A stretch of 64,000 nt of DNA from Collinsella sp. (GCA_019414025.1 DXMU01000037.1:62001-126000), one strand, 5' to 3'. Shown: positions 17,066 to 26,459, numbered from the stretch's first letter. Translations and numbers: made by a program. The notes: generated by a model from the letters alone, not told the origin.

Positions 17066-17653
17066 TTACAGCGAGCCCTTGGTGCTGGGGATGCCCTGCA
17101 CGCGGGGATCGAGCTCGCAGGCGCGGCGCATCGTGCGGCCCACGGCTTTAAAGGCGGCCTCGATAATGTGGTGCGAGTTGCCGCCCGCCAGCTCGCGCAC
17201 GTGCAGCGTGAGCTTGGCATCGCGCGCAAAGGCATAGAAGAACTCGACGGCCAGCTCGGTATCAAAGGTGCCCACACGCTCGGTCGGCACGGGCAGCTCG
17301 CAGTAGGCCTGGCCGCGACCCGAAATGTCCACGGCGGCCATCACGAGCGTCTCGTCCATGGCGATCGCCGCATCGGCAAAGCGCGTAATACCCGCTTTGT
17401 CGCCCAGCGCCCGGCAAAACGCCTCGCCCAGCACAATGCCCGTGTCCTCGACGGTATGGTGCGCATCGACTTCCACATCGCCTACCGCATGCACCGTCAA
17501 ATCGAACAGGCCATGGCGGCCAAAGGCGTTGAGCATGTGGTCGAAAAACGGCACGCCGGTCGAGATATCGCACGTACCGGTTCCATCCAGGTCGAGTTTG
17601 ACGACAATGTCGGTCTCCCCCGTCTTGCGGGTCACCTCGGCATAACGGTCCAT
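17066..17653 (-). CDS. hisB: Imidazoleglycerol-phosphate dehydratase
   Basis: 195 residues, monofunctional length. Mn-binding histidine motifs: FFDHMLNAFGRHG, DAHHTVEDTGI and HVRELAGGNSHHIIEAAFKA. It dehydrates imidazole glycerol phosphate to imidazole acetol phosphate. No phosphatase domain is fused. The start follows the hisC stop directly, with GGAGGAG inside the hisC end. Confidence 0.98.
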   Translation of the reverse strand: MDRYAEVTRKTGETDIVVKLDLDGTGTCDISTGVPFFDHMLNAFGRHGLFDLTVHAVGDVEVDAHHTVEDTGIVLGEAFCRALGDKAGITRFADAAIAMDETLVMAAVDISGRGQAYCELPVPTERVGTFDTELAVEFFYAFARDAKLTLHVRELAGGNSHHIIEAAFKAVGRTMRRACELDPRVQGIPSTKGSL

Positions 17654-18769
17654 CTACATCTCCTCCTTCACCAGCGCGGCAAACGCGGCCAGCACCTCGT
17701 CGTTTTCCTGCGGGGTGCCCACGGTAATGCGCAGGCAGTCCGCGAGCCCCGGCGCGTAGCTAAAGTCGCGCACCAGAATCGAATACTCGTCGCGCAGACG
17801 CTCGCGCACGCGCGTGGCATGCGGCGTGCGCACGAGCACAAAATTCGCCGCGCTCGGCCATGCCTCCACGGGCATGCCCTCGGCAGCCATTGCGCGCAGG
17901 GCGCACAACTCGCGCTCGCGCTCGGATGTAACTTGCGCCACCACGGGTGCATACGCATCGCGGGCACGCACGCAGGCAAGCGCTGCGGCCTGGCTCAGCA
18001 CATTGACCGAATAGATCTGGCGAATCGCCGCGAACACATCGATAACCTCGGGCGCCGCGATCACATAGCCCAGACGCGTGCCGGCGGCGCCGAACGCCTT
18101 GGACAGCGTGTGCAGAATCACCAGGTTGGGATGCTCGGCGATAAGGCCTTGCGCCGTGGTTGCCGCGCCAAACGAATCGTCGGCAAACTCAACATAGGCC
18201 TCGTCGACCATCACCATGCCGGGGCATGCATCGCACAGGGCCGCGACAAAGTCGAGCGGCACCACATCGCCCGTGGGATTATTGGGCGAGGTCACGATTG
18301 CCAGGTTGCACTCGGACGCCGCTGCGAGCACAGCCGCTTGGTCGAGCTCAAAGGTCGCCGGGTCGCGCCACACATCGCGCACTTCAGTCTGGCACAGAGA
18401 CGCAAAGAACGCATACTCGCTAAAGCACGGCGGGCAGTTGAGCAGGGTCCTCCCCGCGCCGCCAAACGCCAGCAGGCAGTTATAGAGCAGCTCGTCGCCG
18501 CCGTTGCCCACGCAGACATTCTCGCGCGCCACACCATGCCAAGCGGCAAGCTCGTCGCGCAGATCGTTGGACATGGGATCGGGATAGCGGTTGAGCGGCG
18601 TGGCGGCAAGCGCCGCATCAACCGTCTCGCGCACGTCGGCCGGCACGGGGTAGGTGTTCTCGTTTGCCGAAAGATTGATGCGCGTGGGCGTAAAGTTGGG
18701 ATCGTAGGGCTCAATGCCGGCCAAGTAGGGCTGGACGAGCTCCTTCATGCGGGGCGTCAGCTCGGCCAT
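17654..18769 (-). CDS. hisC: Histidinol-phosphate aminotransferase
   Basis: 371 residues from the ATG at 18769 (GGGAGG six bases upstream); a longer frame overlapping hisD is rejected. PLP aminotransferase fold I: NLSANENTYP, NGGDELLYNC, TSPNNPTGDV, VDEAYVEF and the Schiff-base lysine in HTLSKAFGAAGTRLGY, with the late FVLVRT arginine. It converts imidazole acetol phosphate to histidinol phosphate. Confidence 0.97.
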   Translation of the reverse strand: MAELTPRMKELVQPYLAGIEPYDPNFTPTRINLSANENTYPVPADVRETVDAALAATPLNRYPDPMSNDLRDELAAWHGVARENVCVGNGGDELLYNCLLAFGGAGRTLLNCPPCFSEYAFFASLCQTEVRDVWRDPATFELDQAAVLAAASECNLAIVTSPNNPTGDVVPLDFVAALCDACPGMVMVDEAYVEFADDSFGAATTAQGLIAEHPNLVILHTLSKAFGAAGTRLGYVIAAPEVIDVFAAIRQIYSVNVLSQAAALACVRARDAYAPVVAQVTSERERELCALRAMAAEGMPVEAWPSAANFVLVRTPHATRVRERLRDEYSILVRDFSYAPGLADCLRITVGTPQENDEVLAAFAALVKEEM

Positions 18770-18770
18770 A

Positions 18771-20207
18771 TTAGGCCTCCCCGCCGGTCGCACCGGCGCC
18801 ATCCGCGCCCGCAGCCGCCAGGTCCACGCCCTCGGCAACCGTCGCCACGGCGTCGCCCGGCCAGGCAACCTTGGTCAGGTCGGCCGCGGCCAGCGACTCG
18901 GCACTCACGGCATCCTCGCCCTGCTCCAGCACACGGCGACGCAGAGCGGCGGAAAGCGCGTGTGCCCACAGGCCCTCGGCCTCGGCCAGGCGCTGCGTAG
19001 CGGGAGCGTCGGAGAGCAGGCCCTCGGGCGTATAGCAGATAACGCTCGAGCGCTTAACGAACTCTTCGACCGAAAGCGGGTTAGAGAACATGGCCGTGCC
19101 GCCGGTCGGCAGCGTGTGATTGGGGCCGGCAACGTAATCGCCAAGCGGTTCGGAGCTCCAAGCGCCCACAAAAATAGCGCCGGCGTTGCGAATGCCGCCA
19201 AGCAGGCCCATTGCATCTTTGCAGTGCAGCTCCAGGTGCTCGGGCGCCACGGTGTTCACCGCCTCGACGGCGGCAGCCATGTCGGCGGCCACCACGATGG
19301 CACCCTCGTTATCGAGCGAGGCGCGCGTGATCTCGGCACGCGGCGACTGCGCCACCAGGATGTCGATACCCGCCTCGACCTCACGCGCAAACTGCTCGTC
19401 GCAGGTCACCAGATAGCAGGCCGCCAGCGGATCGTGCTCGGCCTGAGCCATCAGGTCGGCCGCGACCACCATAGGCTTGGCCGTGGCATCGGCCAGCACG
19501 CAGACCTCGGAGGGACCGGCGACCATGTCGATACCCACGTCACCCGAGACAATCTGCTTGGCAGCGGCAACAAAGGCGTTGCCCGGGCCGGTGATCTTGT
19601 CGACGCGCGGAATGGTCTCGGTGCCGTACGCCAGCGCGGCCACGGCCTGAGCGCCGCCCACCATATAGATTTCGTCCACGCCGCCGAGCTTTGCCGCGGC
19701 GAGCGTGTAGGGGCTGATCAGTCCATCCTTTTGCGGCGGGGTCACCATGACCACGCGCTCAACGCCGGCCACCTTGGCGGGAATGGCGTTCATGAGCACG
19801 GTGGAAGGGTACTGCGCACGACCGCCCGGCACATAGATGCCGGCAGCGGCAAGCGGGGTCACCTTAACGCCGAGCATCGTGCCGTCCGGGCGCGTGGTAA
19901 ACCAACTCTGCTCGACCTCGCGCTGGTGGAACTCACGAATCTGGCGTGCAGCCTTTTCGAGCGCGGCGACAAAAGCCGGGTCGAGGCCTTCGAGCGCGGC
20001 ATCGATCTGCTCCTGCGGCAGGCGGAAGCTCTGCAGCTCAACACCGTCAAAACGCTGACAGTAATCGCGCACCGCGACATCGCCGTTGGCACGCACGTTG
20101 GCCACGATATCGCGGGCGGCGTCGACGATGTTTTGCGGCAGCACGCCCTTGCGGGTGAGCTGGTTGGTAACGAGACGCTCGCCGGGGGCAAGCTTGATGG
20201 TCTTCAT
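18771..20207 (-). CDS. hisD: Histidinol dehydrogenase
   Basis: 478 residues, about 45 longer than usual because of an Ala/Gly/Asp-rich C-terminal tail. Conserved blocks: VYVPGGRAQYPSTVLM, VMVTPPQKDG, ITGPGNAFVAAAKQ, DMVAGPSEV, and the Zn/catalytic histidine region QAEHDPLAACYLVT and GPNHTLPTGGTA. It oxidises L-histidinol to histidine using NAD and zinc. AGGGGATACCGAT precedes the ATG. Confidence 0.97.
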   Translation of the reverse strand: MKTIKLAPGERLVTNQLTRKGVLPQNIVDAARDIVANVRANGDVAVRDYCQRFDGVELQSFRLPQEQIDAALEGLDPAFVAALEKAARQIREFHQREVEQSWFTTRPDGTMLGVKVTPLAAAGIYVPGGRAQYPSTVLMNAIPAKVAGVERVVMVTPPQKDGLISPYTLAAAKLGGVDEIYMVGGAQAVAALAYGTETIPRVDKITGPGNAFVAAAKQIVSGDVGIDMVAGPSEVCVLADATAKPMVVAADLMAQAEHDPLAACYLVTCDEQFAREVEAGIDILVAQSPRAEITRASLDNEGAIVVAADMAAAVEAVNTVAPEHLELHCKDAMGLLGGIRNAGAIFVGAWSSEPLGDYVAGPNHTLPTGGTAMFSNPLSVEEFVKRSSVICYTPEGLLSDAPATQRLAEAEGLWAHALSAALRRRVLEQGEDAVSAESLAAADLTKVAWPGDAVATVAEGVDLAAAGADGAGATGGEA

Positions 20208-20312
20208 ATCGGTATCCCCTATCGGTCGAGGTTGTGTTCGAAAAACGAGAGGCCGGACGGCGGCGCCAATCGGCCCGCAGCCCGTACGTTGGGGCGCCCG
20301 TGCGTGCTCGCG

Positions 20313-22028
20313 CTATTGTGCCGAGCCCGCGACGGGCTCAAAATGCTTGTCCTTCACGGCTGCCGCCAAGCGATCGGCCAGATTACGCACGCGCGGATCT
20401 AAGCGCGCGGCACCCGGGTTGACAAAGAAGCGGGCCGTGCAGTCCATGATGCGACCGGTGATGACCAAGTCGTTGTCGCGCAACGTGGCACCCGTGGCAG
20501 TAATATCCACGATGCGATCGGTCATGCCGACAATGGGGCCCAGCTCGATGTTGCCGTGCAGCGAGACGATATCGGCGTTCACGCCGCGCTCGGCATACCA
20601 GGCACTCGCGATGCGCGGGTACTTGGTTGCCACGCGAAGCGAACCGCGGCGGGCGTAGTTGCGCTCGGCCTGACCGGCGCGCCACGCGGGCTCCGCCTCG
20701 ATAAAGGTGCACAGGCCGTAGCCCAGATCGACCAGCTGCAGCAGGTTGAGGTCTGCCTCGATAAGCGAGTCCCAACCGCAGATGCCGCAATCGGCGCCGC
20801 CGCAGCCCACAAAGGCAGGCGCATCGCTGGGACGCACGATGACAAACTCGATATCGCCGACCGCACCCTCGCCGGCACGCGTGTCGCGGCCGCGCACGAT
20901 CAGGTGACGGCCGGGATCACGCAGCTCAGAGACGTCCAGACCCGCGGCCTCGAGCACGTCGAGCGTGTCGGCCTTAAGCGAGCCCTTGGGCACGGCGATG
21001 CGCAGCGGGCCCTCGGCGCCACGGCCCGCGGCGTGATCGCCATCGGAAGCGGCGTCCTCGGCCGAAGTGCGCGCGGCCTCCAGGCGCTCGAGCGAAAAGG
21101 CGAAGCCCGCCGCCGGCACCTCGATACCGGCGCCAAATGCGCCGGTAAAGATGGAGTCATAGCGTCCACCCGAACCGACCGGATCGGGCAAGCCACCGGC
21201 ATAGGCCTTAAAGACCAGACCCGTGTAGTAATCGAACGAGTTCATGATGGAGAAGTCGAACGACAGCACCTGGGCGTCCTCGGGAGCCAGGCCCTCGACC
21301 AGGGCGCGCAGCTCGCGCGTGAGCGGCGCGACAATGCCCGCCGCCGCCAGAAGCACATCGACGCGGTCGAGTACCTCGGCGCCGCCGTGCAAGCGCGGCA
21401 GCTCGCTAATGGCAACCTTGACGGCATCGGACTCGGCGCTTGCCGCCACGCGGGCATCGAGGCCCACAAAGTCGTTGGCGTGCACGCAGCGCAAGGCCTC
21501 GGCGGCCAGCTCGCGATCCTCGCACGCCGCGAGCAGCTCCTTAAACGGACGCACGCTACCTGCGATAATGCGCGCATCGGGCAGCGCCAGCTCGCGCACG
21601 GCCTCGGCCACGAGCGAGACAATCTCGACATCGCCCGCGGTATCGCCCGCACCGATAAGCTCAAAGCCCAGCTGGGTGAACTGACGCGAACCGCCGGCAT
21701 TGCGCTGGCACTCGCGAACCACCGGCGCCTCATAGCGCAGGCGCAGGGGCAGGTCGGCCGCACGCATGCGGGTCGAGACCAGACGCACGATCGGCAATGT
21801 GTTGTCGGGACGGACCACCAGCAGACGGCCATCATCGTCAAAAAGCTTAAACGGCGTGTCCGCGATGCGGCCGCCTTCCTCGAGTGAACCCTTGTCCTCG
21901 AGCAGCGGCGTTTCGACCGGAAGGTAATGATGCTCCCTGAAGCAGCCCTTCACCGTCAGCGCAATCTCCTCGCGCGCCTGAGCCTCCTCGGGCAATATGT
22001 CCCGGAATCCCCACGGTGTGGCCGTCAT
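20313..22028 (-). CDS. HisZ–HisG fusion: ATP phosphoribosyltransferase regulatory plus catalytic domains
   Basis: 571 residues in one uninterrupted frame. Residues about 1–330 are a HisZ/HisRS-like class II synthetase core without a tRNA-binding domain (PWGFRDILPEEA; VRPDNTLPIVR; RYEAPVVRECQ; GSRQFTQLGFELIG; PVGSGGRYDSIFTGAFG). After an acidic/alanine linker (about 335–365), the short-form HisG catalytic domain follows: LRIAVPKGSLKADTLDVLE, EFVIVRPSDAPAFV, RVATKYPRIA and the PRPP loop VDITATGATLRDNDL. It makes phosphoribosyl-ATP, the committed and feedback-inhibited step. HisZ and HisG are normally separate polypeptides. First gene of the his operon, with GGAGG before the ATG. Confidence 0.9.
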   Translation of the reverse strand: MTATPWGFRDILPEEAQAREEIALTVKGCFREHHYLPVETPLLEDKGSLEEGGRIADTPFKLFDDDGRLLVVRPDNTLPIVRLVSTRMRAADLPLRLRYEAPVVRECQRNAGGSRQFTQLGFELIGAGDTAGDVEIVSLVAEAVRELALPDARIIAGSVRPFKELLAACEDRELAAEALRCVHANDFVGLDARVAASAESDAVKVAISELPRLHGGAEVLDRVDVLLAAAGIVAPLTRELRALVEGLAPEDAQVLSFDFSIMNSFDYYTGLVFKAYAGGLPDPVGSGGRYDSIFTGAFGAGIEVPAAGFAFSLERLEAARTSAEDAASDGDHAAGRGAEGPLRIAVPKGSLKADTLDVLEAAGLDVSELRDPGRHLIVRGRDTRAGEGAVGDIEFVIVRPSDAPAFVGCGGADCGICGWDSLIEADLNLLQLVDLGYGLCTFIEAEPAWRAGQAERNYARRGSLRVATKYPRIASAWYAERGVNADIVSLHGNIELGPIVGMTDRIVDITATGATLRDNDLVITGRIMDCTARFFVNPGAARLDPRVRNLADRLAAAVKDKHFEPVAGSAQ

Positions 22029-22064
22029 CTGGTGAGCCTCCTCATGCTGCGTTTCATATAGAAC

Positions 22065-22094
22065 AGAAGACCGGCATAGCTCCGCCGGTCTTCT
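22065..22094 (-). other. Leader hairpin before the his operon
   Basis: Perfect 11-bp arms (AGAAGACCGGC / GCCGGTCTTCT) around an 8-base loop, 37 bases before the hisZG start. No T-tract follows on the minus strand, so it is more likely a leader stem-loop than a terminator. I see no His-codon leader peptide. Confidence 0.55.
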
Positions 22095-22206
22095 GGGTAC
22101 TTTAGCATACTAGAGTACTTGCGGGGAGAATCGTCTCCCACGGCTCACAGCGTATTCATTTGGAAACATAGGGCGAGCGATTAGCAGTAGCCTCTTGTCA
22201 CAACGC

Positions 22207-22240
22207 AAAAAGGGCGCCCGCGCGAATGCGGGCGCCCTTG
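22207..22240 (-). terminator. Terminator of SIS-domain gene copy 1
   Basis: On the minus strand AGGGCGCCCGC / GCGGGCGCCCT is followed by TTTTTGC. It begins about 50 bases after the stop at 22291 and separates the fructosamine locus from the his operon. Confidence 0.9.
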
Positions 22241-22290
22241 TGTAGGGCCGAAATATCAACCAGCCAAGATATCGGGCCCGCGATCAGCCC

Positions 22291-23352
22291 TTAGTAGTCG
22301 AACTGGTGGTAGTAGCGGCGGTACTTGAGGTTGTGCTTGGTGACCAGCTCGTAGTTGCGGGCGAGGCGGTCGGTGGTGAGCACGGAGAGGATCCACGGGG
22401 ACACGATGACGCGGAAGTCGTCGTCCAGGCCGGGGATGGCGTACTCGGCGGTGTCGATGATGACGTAGTCCTCGTCGCCGGTCACGCCGCTGGTGAGGAA
22501 GGCGCGCACGCGCTCGTCGAGGGCGCGGCACTCGTCCTCGCCCATGAACAGGAACACCGGGACGCCGGGCTCGAGCAGCTCCAGGGTGCCATGGAAGAAG
22601 TCGTGGCTGGTGATGTGGCGGATGCGCTTCCACTGCATCTCCTCGAGCAGGCACATGGAGTACAGGATGGTCTCGCCCCACAGCGCGCCCGAGCCGATGA
22701 ACATGGTGTAGTCGGCCAGCGCGTACTTCCTGGCGAGCTCCTCGGCGCGCGGCTCGAAGCGCTTGCGGATGTCGAGCATGTCCTTCCAGACGTCCCTCGT
22801 CTGCTCGATGAACAGGTCGAACTTCGGGAAGCAGCCGCGGCGGTTGAGCAGGCGCAGGCCGAAGCAGTCGGCGAGGTAGTAGCCCTTCTCGCAGCCGCCG
22901 GCGCCGTGGTCGGAGGCCATCATGACGCAGTTCTCGGCGCCCACGGCGCGGCCGATCTTGCCCTCGGGGTTGGTCATGGCGAAGACGCGCACGCCCATCT
23001 CCTTCATCTTGCCGATGGCCTCGAGCACCTCGGGGGTGGTGCCGGACTCGGAGGCGGTCAGCACGACGGAGCGCTCGGTCATGCGCTTGTGGCCCATGAC
23101 GTTCCACTCGGCGGCGTGGATCAGGTAGACCTCGAGGTCGCGGTCGCCGAACTTGTTCATGAGGTACTCGAGCTGCATGAACTCGTCCCAGGTGCCGCCG
23201 ACGCCCATCAGGAAGACGGCGTCGTAGCCCTCCTCGTGCACGCGGTCGGCCAGGGCGGTCATCCGCTTGCCGGCCTCGTAGACGTTCCTGCCGTCCTCGA
23301 GGTAGCCCTCCTGGTCGAAGTGCATGATCTCGATCTTCTCGGTCTCCTTCAT
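22291..23352 (-). CDS. FrlB-like SIS-domain fructosamine deglycase, copy 1
   Basis: 353 residues from the ATG at 23352 (GGGAGGACACAC upstream). Two SIS (sugar isomerase) modules are seen: FLMGVGGTWDEFMQLEYLM and VVLTASESGTTPEVLEAIGKM in the first, and FIGSGALWGETILYSM with HDFFHGTLELLE in the second. FrlB and GfrE/GfrF enzymes of this type split phosphorylated Amadori products into glucose 6-phosphate and an amino acid. Substrate here is inferred from the PTS and FrlC-like neighbours. The coding sequence is identical over its full 1,062 bp to 27441–28502. It has its own promoter region with two ATTGGTAT-type sites. Confidence 0.85.
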   Translation of the reverse strand: MKETEKIEIMHFDQEGYLEDGRNVYEAGKRMTALADRVHEEGYDAVFLMGVGGTWDEFMQLEYLMNKFGDRDLEVYLIHAAEWNVMGHKRMTERSVVLTASESGTTPEVLEAIGKMKEMGVRVFAMTNPEGKIGRAVGAENCVMMASDHGAGGCEKGYYLADCFGLRLLNRRGCFPKFDLFIEQTRDVWKDMLDIRKRFEPRAEELARKYALADYTMFIGSGALWGETILYSMCLLEEMQWKRIRHITSHDFFHGTLELLEPGVPVFLFMGEDECRALDERVRAFLTSGVTGDEDYVIIDTAEYAIPGLDDDFRVIVSPWILSVLTTDRLARNYELVTKHNLKYRRYYHQFDY

Positions 23353-23403
23353 GTGTGTCCTCCCATCACATGTGCACGATTCTATACATCGCGCTTCTTG
23401 CTG

Positions 23404-23446
23404 ATACCAATTATAGCCATACGATTGCTTGTTATTTAATACCAAT
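23404..23446 (-). promoter_or_regulatory. Paired ATACCAAT operator sites before copy 1
   Basis: ATACCAAT at 23404–23411 and 23439–23446 (35 bp apart), each extended as TGATACCAAT/TTAATACCAAT. On the minus strand TATAAT overlaps the gene-proximal site. Likely the binding site of one of the GntR regulators at 28.8–30.2 kb. Confidence 0.6.
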
Positions 23447-23619
23447 CCAAACTCACGAAGATTTACGACGAACGGTCGGTTTCCTTGCCCGAGTGGTATT
23501 ACAACGCCATTAGTTGTCTATTTCGATCTCCGCTGCCAACGGGCGCTCCACAACTCACAGGCTAAAAATGCGTTGCGCCAGACCCGCCCAAGCGTTTCCG
23601 ACGCAACCGCGCAGTTTAG

Positions 23620-24465
23620 TTATTCGGCTTCCATCTCCGCTGTCACACGACGATACATCTCGATAACCTGAGTCGTCGCCTTGGACGGATCCTGATAGTA
23701 GCGGCCATCACACGTCTCGGCCGAGACATAGCCCGTATAGCCGTGGCGTATGAGTGCCTCGAGGTCGGCACGCATATCACGCTCGCCGTCGCCCCAGGCA
23801 AGATGCGTCGTGCCGCCGCCCACATCTACAAAGTGAGTGTGAACGATCTTGTCGCCCAGGACCTCAAAGTAGCCGTCGATCGTGTCGCCGGCAACTTCCA
23901 TGGCGCCAAAGTCGATACAAGCCTTACAATTGGGGCGGTCGACCGCCTCGAGAATGCGCGCCACGTCCTGTGCGGTATTGACCAGCACGGATTCCGAGGG
24001 CTGTAGCGCCTCGAGCGCAACGCGAATGCCGCGCGTATCGGCATAGTCGCACACCGAACGCAGCATGGCAACGCTGCGGACCCAAGCGTCCTCAGCCGGC
24101 TCGTCCAGATAGGCCCAGCCGCTCGTCACCAGAATCTGCGGCGCGCCCAATTCGACGGCAACGTCGATCACATTCTTAAAGTACGAGAGGATACGTTTTT
24201 GGCCCGCCTCACCGCGCACCGCGACGTTCCACGGCTTGGGGTTATTCTGCTCGGGGCAAACGCACACGATCTTGATGCCGTACTGGGCGGCAAGATCGCG
24301 AATCTTGTCCACCGAATCGTGCTCGTGGCAATCCACATACAGGTGCATCGAGCCGGTCCACAGCTCGATATTGCGATAACCGGCCTCACCTGCAGCCTTA
24401 AAGAACGTCTCGATGCTGTAGTAACGATGGTTGATGTTCATGAGCGAAAGCTCGGGTACGGCCAT
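23620..24465 (-). CDS. FrlC-like sugar isomerase/epimerase (xylose isomerase-like TIM barrel)
   Basis: 281 residues. AP-endonuclease-2/xylose isomerase-like barrel: NIELWTGSMHLYVD, ILVTSGWAYLDEP, VALEALQPSES with the metal-binding Glu, CIDFGAMEVAGD, and HTHFVDVGGGTTHLAWGDG. FrlC interconverts fructoselysine and psicoselysine, so the protein could epimerise Amadori products or their relatives. GAAAGGGGAGGGCT precedes the ATG. A terminator lies just upstream at 24492–24528, so expression may depend on readthrough from the PTS genes. Confidence 0.8.
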   Translation of the reverse strand: MAVPELSLMNINHRYYSIETFFKAAGEAGYRNIELWTGSMHLYVDCHEHDSVDKIRDLAAQYGIKIVCVCPEQNNPKPWNVAVRGEAGQKRILSYFKNVIDVAVELGAPQILVTSGWAYLDEPAEDAWVRSVAMLRSVCDYADTRGIRVALEALQPSESVLVNTAQDVARILEAVDRPNCKACIDFGAMEVAGDTIDGYFEVLGDKIVHTHFVDVGGGTTHLAWGDGERDMRADLEALIRHGYTGYVSAETCDGRYYQDPSKATTQVIEMYRRVTAEMEAE

Positions 24466-24491
24466 AGCCCTCCCCTTTCGTACAGGCTTTT

Positions 24492-24528
24492 AAAAAACAG
24501 GGGGCCGCCGCAGATGCGACAAGCCCCC
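24492..24528 (-). terminator. Terminator after PTS IID
   Basis: On the minus strand GGGGGC / GCCCCC stem with a GC-rich 17-base loop is followed by TGTTTTTT. It lies between IID (ends 24577) and the FrlC-like gene (starts 24465). Confidence 0.75.
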
Positions 24529-24576
24529 AAAGATCGACGCAACCGTTAGACGCGATTGAAGCGCGATTCGAACATA

Positions 24577-25401
24577 TTAGGCAAGCACGCCAAAGTAAGC
24601 GCCGATGATGCCCACGACCATGGTGCAGAGGATCAGGACCATCGGGTTGATCTTCTTGGAGAGCAGCCAGTAGTAGAGCCAGAAGGCGGCCATACCGAGC
24701 ATACCGGGCATGATGCCGTCCAGGATGTCCTGGAGAGTCTGGGCGGAGTCGCCCTGACCGATGGCGATGGGCAGCGAAGCCCAGAACATGTCCTTGCTCA
24801 TGGCGCCAACAACCATAACGCCGACAATGCCGACGCAGGCCATGATCTTTTGCATCAGGCCGGTCTTCTGAGCCTTGTCGAGGAAGCCAATGCCCAGCTC
24901 ATAACCCTTGATAGCGCCAAAGATACGAATCAGGAACGCCGGGATGTTGTAGACGAGCAGGAAGGCGATGGGGCCAAAGACGTTGCCGGCCTGGCACAGG
25001 CTGATGCCCACGGCAGCGGCGACGACGCGCAGGGTGGACAGGAAGAAGGAGTCACCCAGGCCGGAAAGCGGACCCATGAGGGCGGCCTTGATGTCGTTGA
25101 CGCTCTCGGGCTCAACCTCGCCACGAGCGACCTTTTCTTCCATGGCCATCGCGATGCCACCCACGAAGGGAGCGAGCTGCGGGGTGATGTTGAAGAATGC
25201 GCTGTGACGGTGCAAGGCCTCGGCGTAATCATCGGGACGGCCGGCATAGATCTTCTTGAGCATGTTGGCGACCATCAGGCAGAAGGCAATGTTCATCTGC
25301 TTGTAGTAGGTCCAGGAGAACTCCATGCCCAGGGCGCCGGTGTTGACGGCGCTCTTGATGAGGTCGGAGCGCGTGATCTTGTTCTCGGGACTAGAAGTCA
25401 T
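24577..25401 (-). CDS. Mannose/fructose/sorbose-family PTS IID component
   Basis: 274 residues from the ATG at 25401 (GAAGGGG nine bases upstream); an ATG at 25410 is too close to that site. Typical IID features: ITRSDLIKSAVNTGALGMEFSW start, HSAFFNITPQLAPFVGGI, GPLSGLGDSFF and several C-terminal hydrophobic segments. With IIC it forms the membrane channel of the mannose-class PTS. It overlaps the IIC gene by 11 bases. Confidence 0.95.
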   Translation of the reverse strand: MTSSPENKITRSDLIKSAVNTGALGMEFSWTYYKQMNIAFCLMVANMLKKIYAGRPDDYAEALHRHSAFFNITPQLAPFVGGIAMAMEEKVARGEVEPESVNDIKAALMGPLSGLGDSFFLSTLRVVAAAVGISLCQAGNVFGPIAFLLVYNIPAFLIRIFGAIKGYELGIGFLDKAQKTGLMQKIMACVGIVGVMVVGAMSKDMFWASLPIAIGQGDSAQTLQDILDGIMPGMLGMAAFWLYYWLLSKKINPMVLILCTMVVGIIGAYFGVLA

Positions 25402-26164
25402 CGTCCTCATCCCCTTCCGCGGAGAGCTGGGGCTGGGCTCCGCCCAGGCCGAGCAGGTCGAACTTGTCGATGCCGATGATGATGGCGATCAGGGCGACGC
25501 CCAGGACGGGCACGTTGGCGTAGGAGCACAGCAGGAAGCCCAGGAAGTAGAAGGGCACGAGCTGCTTGGTGAGCACCAGGCGGCCGAGCATGGCGAAGCC
25601 CATGGCCGGCAGGATGTTGGCGGCAACGCCAAAGCCATCGAGGACGAACGTCGGGATGAAGTCGAGCAGGCCCTGAACAGCGTCGGCACCCAGATAGAAG
25701 GAGACCGAGCACAGGATAAAGGCCAGGACGACAATCACGAGACCGATAATCCAGTGCATAGCGTAGATACCCTTGAGGTTACCCTTGCTGGCAAAGACAT
25801 CGGCACGGTCGACCAGAAGGGGCATACCGGCGTTGACGACGTTCTTGATGGCCAGGCACAGAGTGGCGATGGGCATCGCGAGCGCGATAGCGGCCTCGGT
25901 GCTCTGACCCAGCTGAATAGCGAAGGCGCAGGCGAGCACGCCGCCAATCGTCTCATCGGGCGGCACGTAAGCGCCGATGGAGATAGAACCCATGAAGAGC
26001 AGCTCGAGGCTCGCACCGATGGCGAGGCCGGACTGCAGGTCCCCGAGGACTATGCCGACGAGCGGGCACAGAACGATCGGGCGGAACGCATAGAGCGTAC
26101 CGAGCTGATAATCGAGCTTACCGAAGGCAGCGATAAGTCCGATGAGGATCGCTTGAACAAGCAT
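25391..26164 (-). CDS. Mannose/fructose/sorbose-family PTS IIC component
   Basis: 257 residues with seven or more hydrophobic segments. Hallmarks are the N-terminal AILIGLIAAFGKLDYQLGT, PIVLCPLVGIVLGDLQSG and GASLELLFMGSISIGAYVPPDETIGG. It translocates the sugar derivative across the membrane. An acidic tail (EGDEDDDF) ends the protein. GGGAGGAACA precedes the ATG. A 295-base control region separates it from IIB, so IIC–IID form their own transcript. Confidence 0.96.
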   Translation of the reverse strand: MLVQAILIGLIAAFGKLDYQLGTLYAFRPIVLCPLVGIVLGDLQSGLAIGASLELLFMGSISIGAYVPPDETIGGVLACAFAIQLGQSTEAAIALAMPIATLCLAIKNVVNAGMPLLVDRADVFASKGNLKGIYAMHWIIGLVIVVLAFILCSVSFYLGADAVQGLLDFIPTFVLDGFGVAANILPAMGFAMLGRLVLTKQLVPFYFLGFLLCSYANVPVLGVALIAIIIGIDKFDLLGLGGAQPQLSAEGDEDDDF

Positions 26165-26459
26165 TGTTCCTCCCTTTGATCCCTCTTGGATCCGCGCGGC
26201 GATTCCCGACTTGTCAGCGCGCCCTTTTCCATGCCGACAATCGCCCAGACAGATCCAGCTTGTACCGGTGTGCTGTTAACACCTAAACCGGTGCAAATGA
26301 TTTGATACCAATTATATAGTCATGCAAAAACTATTTAATACCAATCGCTCAACGGGCGTGTACTCTCGGTGAACGGTAGATGGGGGTAACGGGTAAAGCG
26401 TTTATCCGGTACGCCCACGGATAGGGGCGGCGCCGTACGTGCCGCCCCGTGGTTCCCAA
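26165..26459 (-). promoter_or_regulatory. Control region between PTS IIB and IIC
   Basis: Contains ATACCAAT sites at 26305–26312 and 26338–26345 (33 bp apart), the 12-mer ACCGTTCACCGA (minus strand, 26366–26377), and a GGGGCGGC/GCCGCCCC hairpin at 26424–26448 that could end the upstream IIB transcript. An ACACCTAAACCGGTG-like imperfect palindrome lies at 26270–26294. No ORF is seen. Confidence 0.65.

Noticed and set aside
17168..19000. 610-residue plus-strand frame
   Set aside because: Antisense to hisB, hisC and hisD; no ribosome site or motifs.
22306..23439. Long plus-strand frame repeated at 27.3–28.6 kb
   Set aside because: Antisense of the duplicated SIS gene; its duplication only reflects the repeat.
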